Source: Flavobacterium pectinovorum (GTDB lineage Bacteria > Bacteroidota > Bacteroidia > Flavobacteriales > Flavobacteriaceae). Taken from it: a stretch of DNA of 64,000 nucleotides. The notes under the pieces are model-generated. The model was given only the letters and a program-made list of their open reading frames with translations, was not told the DNA's origin and did not search any database. Position 1 is the first letter of the stretch. The number at the start of each line of letters is the position of its first letter. Location: assembly GCF_900142715.1 (NCBI RefSeq), contig NZ_FRBX01000002.1, positions 186,001 through 250,000 on the forward strand. The letters are read 5' to 3'. A program made the position numbers and the translations under genes. Of this stretch, positions 63,541 through 64,000 are shown piece after piece.

Positions 63541-63652
63541 AAATAATATTTACCAATTACTAATATAGAAGAATCAACAACTTTTTAAGATTTAATTATT
63601 TTTTACGTACAAAAGCAATTATTTTTGCACCACAACTAAATACAACTATACC

Positions 63653-64000
63653 ATGACAATTTTACTATTGGGATCAGGCGGAAGAGAACATGCTTTTGCG
63701 TGGAAAATGATTCAGAGTCCGCTTTGCGAAAAACTTTTTGTTGCACCGGGAAATGCGGGAACAGCTGCAATTGCTACAAATGTTGCAATGTCTCCAACCG
63801 ATTTTGATGCCATAAAAGCATTTGTACTAAAAGAAAATGTAAAAATGGTTGTTGTAGGACCAGAAGATCCTTTGGTAAAAGGGATTTATGATTATTTTAA
63901 AAATGACGAAAGTTTACAACATATTCCGGTTATTGGACCATCAAAATTGGGTGCTCAATTAGAAGGAAGTAAGGAGTTTGCTAAAGAATTCCTGATGAAA
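63653..64000 (+). CDS. purD: Phosphoribosylamine-glycine ligase, 5' part
   Basis: The first 116 codons are in the window: MTILLLGSGGREHAFAWKMI, KLFVAPGNAGTAAIATNVAM, MVVVGPEDPLVKGIYDYF and IPVIGPSKLGAQLEGSKEFA, diagnostic for PurD (GAR synthetase), an ATP-grasp enzyme of purine synthesis that joins phosphoribosylamine and glycine. The gene runs past the right edge. A TATTTTTG box lies 25 nt upstream of the start. Confidence 0.96.
   Translation, partial: MTILLLGSGGREHAFAWKMIQSPLCEKLFVAPGNAGTAAIATNVAMSPTDFDAIKAFVLKENVKMVVVGPEDPLVKGIYDYFKNDESLQHIPVIGPSKLGAQLEGSKEFAKEFLMK

Overview
The window is about 64 kb of a low-GC (roughly one third G+C), densely coded chromosome from a Bacteroidota species, almost certainly a Flavobacterium or close relative. 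Evidence: Flavobacteriia-type promoters (TTG, 17-19 nt, TAnnTTTG), a type IX secretion C-terminal domain on a GH8 enzyme, HU-CCDC81/SPOR and DUF4175 proteins, a glutaminyl-tRNA synthetase with a C-terminal extension, and closely typical RecA, MnmG, GltX and RNase R sequences. I see no rRNA, insertion sequence, prophage or CRISPR array.

Layout. 1-2 kb: two secreted proteins on the minus strand; the first runs off the left edge and has an apparent one-base frameshift at its signal peptide. 2.3-12 kb: housekeeping genes (holB, acyl-CoA thioesterase, recA, plsC, trpS, dprA, a SPOR protein) interrupted by a GxxExxY gene enclosed in long inverted repeats. 12-20 kb: secreted or unknown proteins, a PIF1-like helicase, an OmpH/Skp lipoprotein, a methyltransferase and an acetyltransferase. 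20-26 kb: mnmG, then a ~450 bp field of parS-like centromere sites, then ybeY and a DUF4175 protein. 26-36 kb: gltX, an SPFH protein, an envelope-stress cluster (YtxH, holin-like, DUF6327-like), glnS, a RelE/ParE toxin-antitoxin pair, folB and tRNA-Cys. The tRNA is followed by four tandem ~90 bp units carrying its own 3' end and terminator. 36-49 kb: LysE, head-GIN, RNase R, a 790 bp AT-rich gap that is a candidate replication origin, rpiB, Tex, GH8, tatA, an M23-like truncated protein, a GH3-family protein and a pseudogene. 49.6-63.5 kb: a surface polysaccharide locus (Wzz-like, Wzx flippase, three glycosyltransferases, O-antigen ligase-like polymerase, UDP-xylose synthase, initiating phosphotransferase, CapK-like ligase) with an ORF6N gene in it. 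The window ends in purD.

How it works together. Right of about 40.5 kb nearly all genes are on the plus strand; to the left most are on the minus strand. Together with DnaA-box-like repeats at 40.8-41.3 kb and parS sites 19 kb away, this suggests an origin-proximal chromosome region, though no dnaA, parA or parB lies in the window. The polysaccharide locus holds the parts of a Wzx/Wzy pathway except the export channel and kinase.

The most unusual items are (1) an ORF6N gene with an in-frame palindrome that recurs three times just downstream, each copy able to encode the same short peptide; (2) the tRNA-Cys 3'-end/terminator tandem array with compensatory base changes; (3) the dense parS field; (4) the GxxExxY gene in a 723 bp inverted-repeat-bounded cassette. 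All are read by eye from the sequence; no database search was run.
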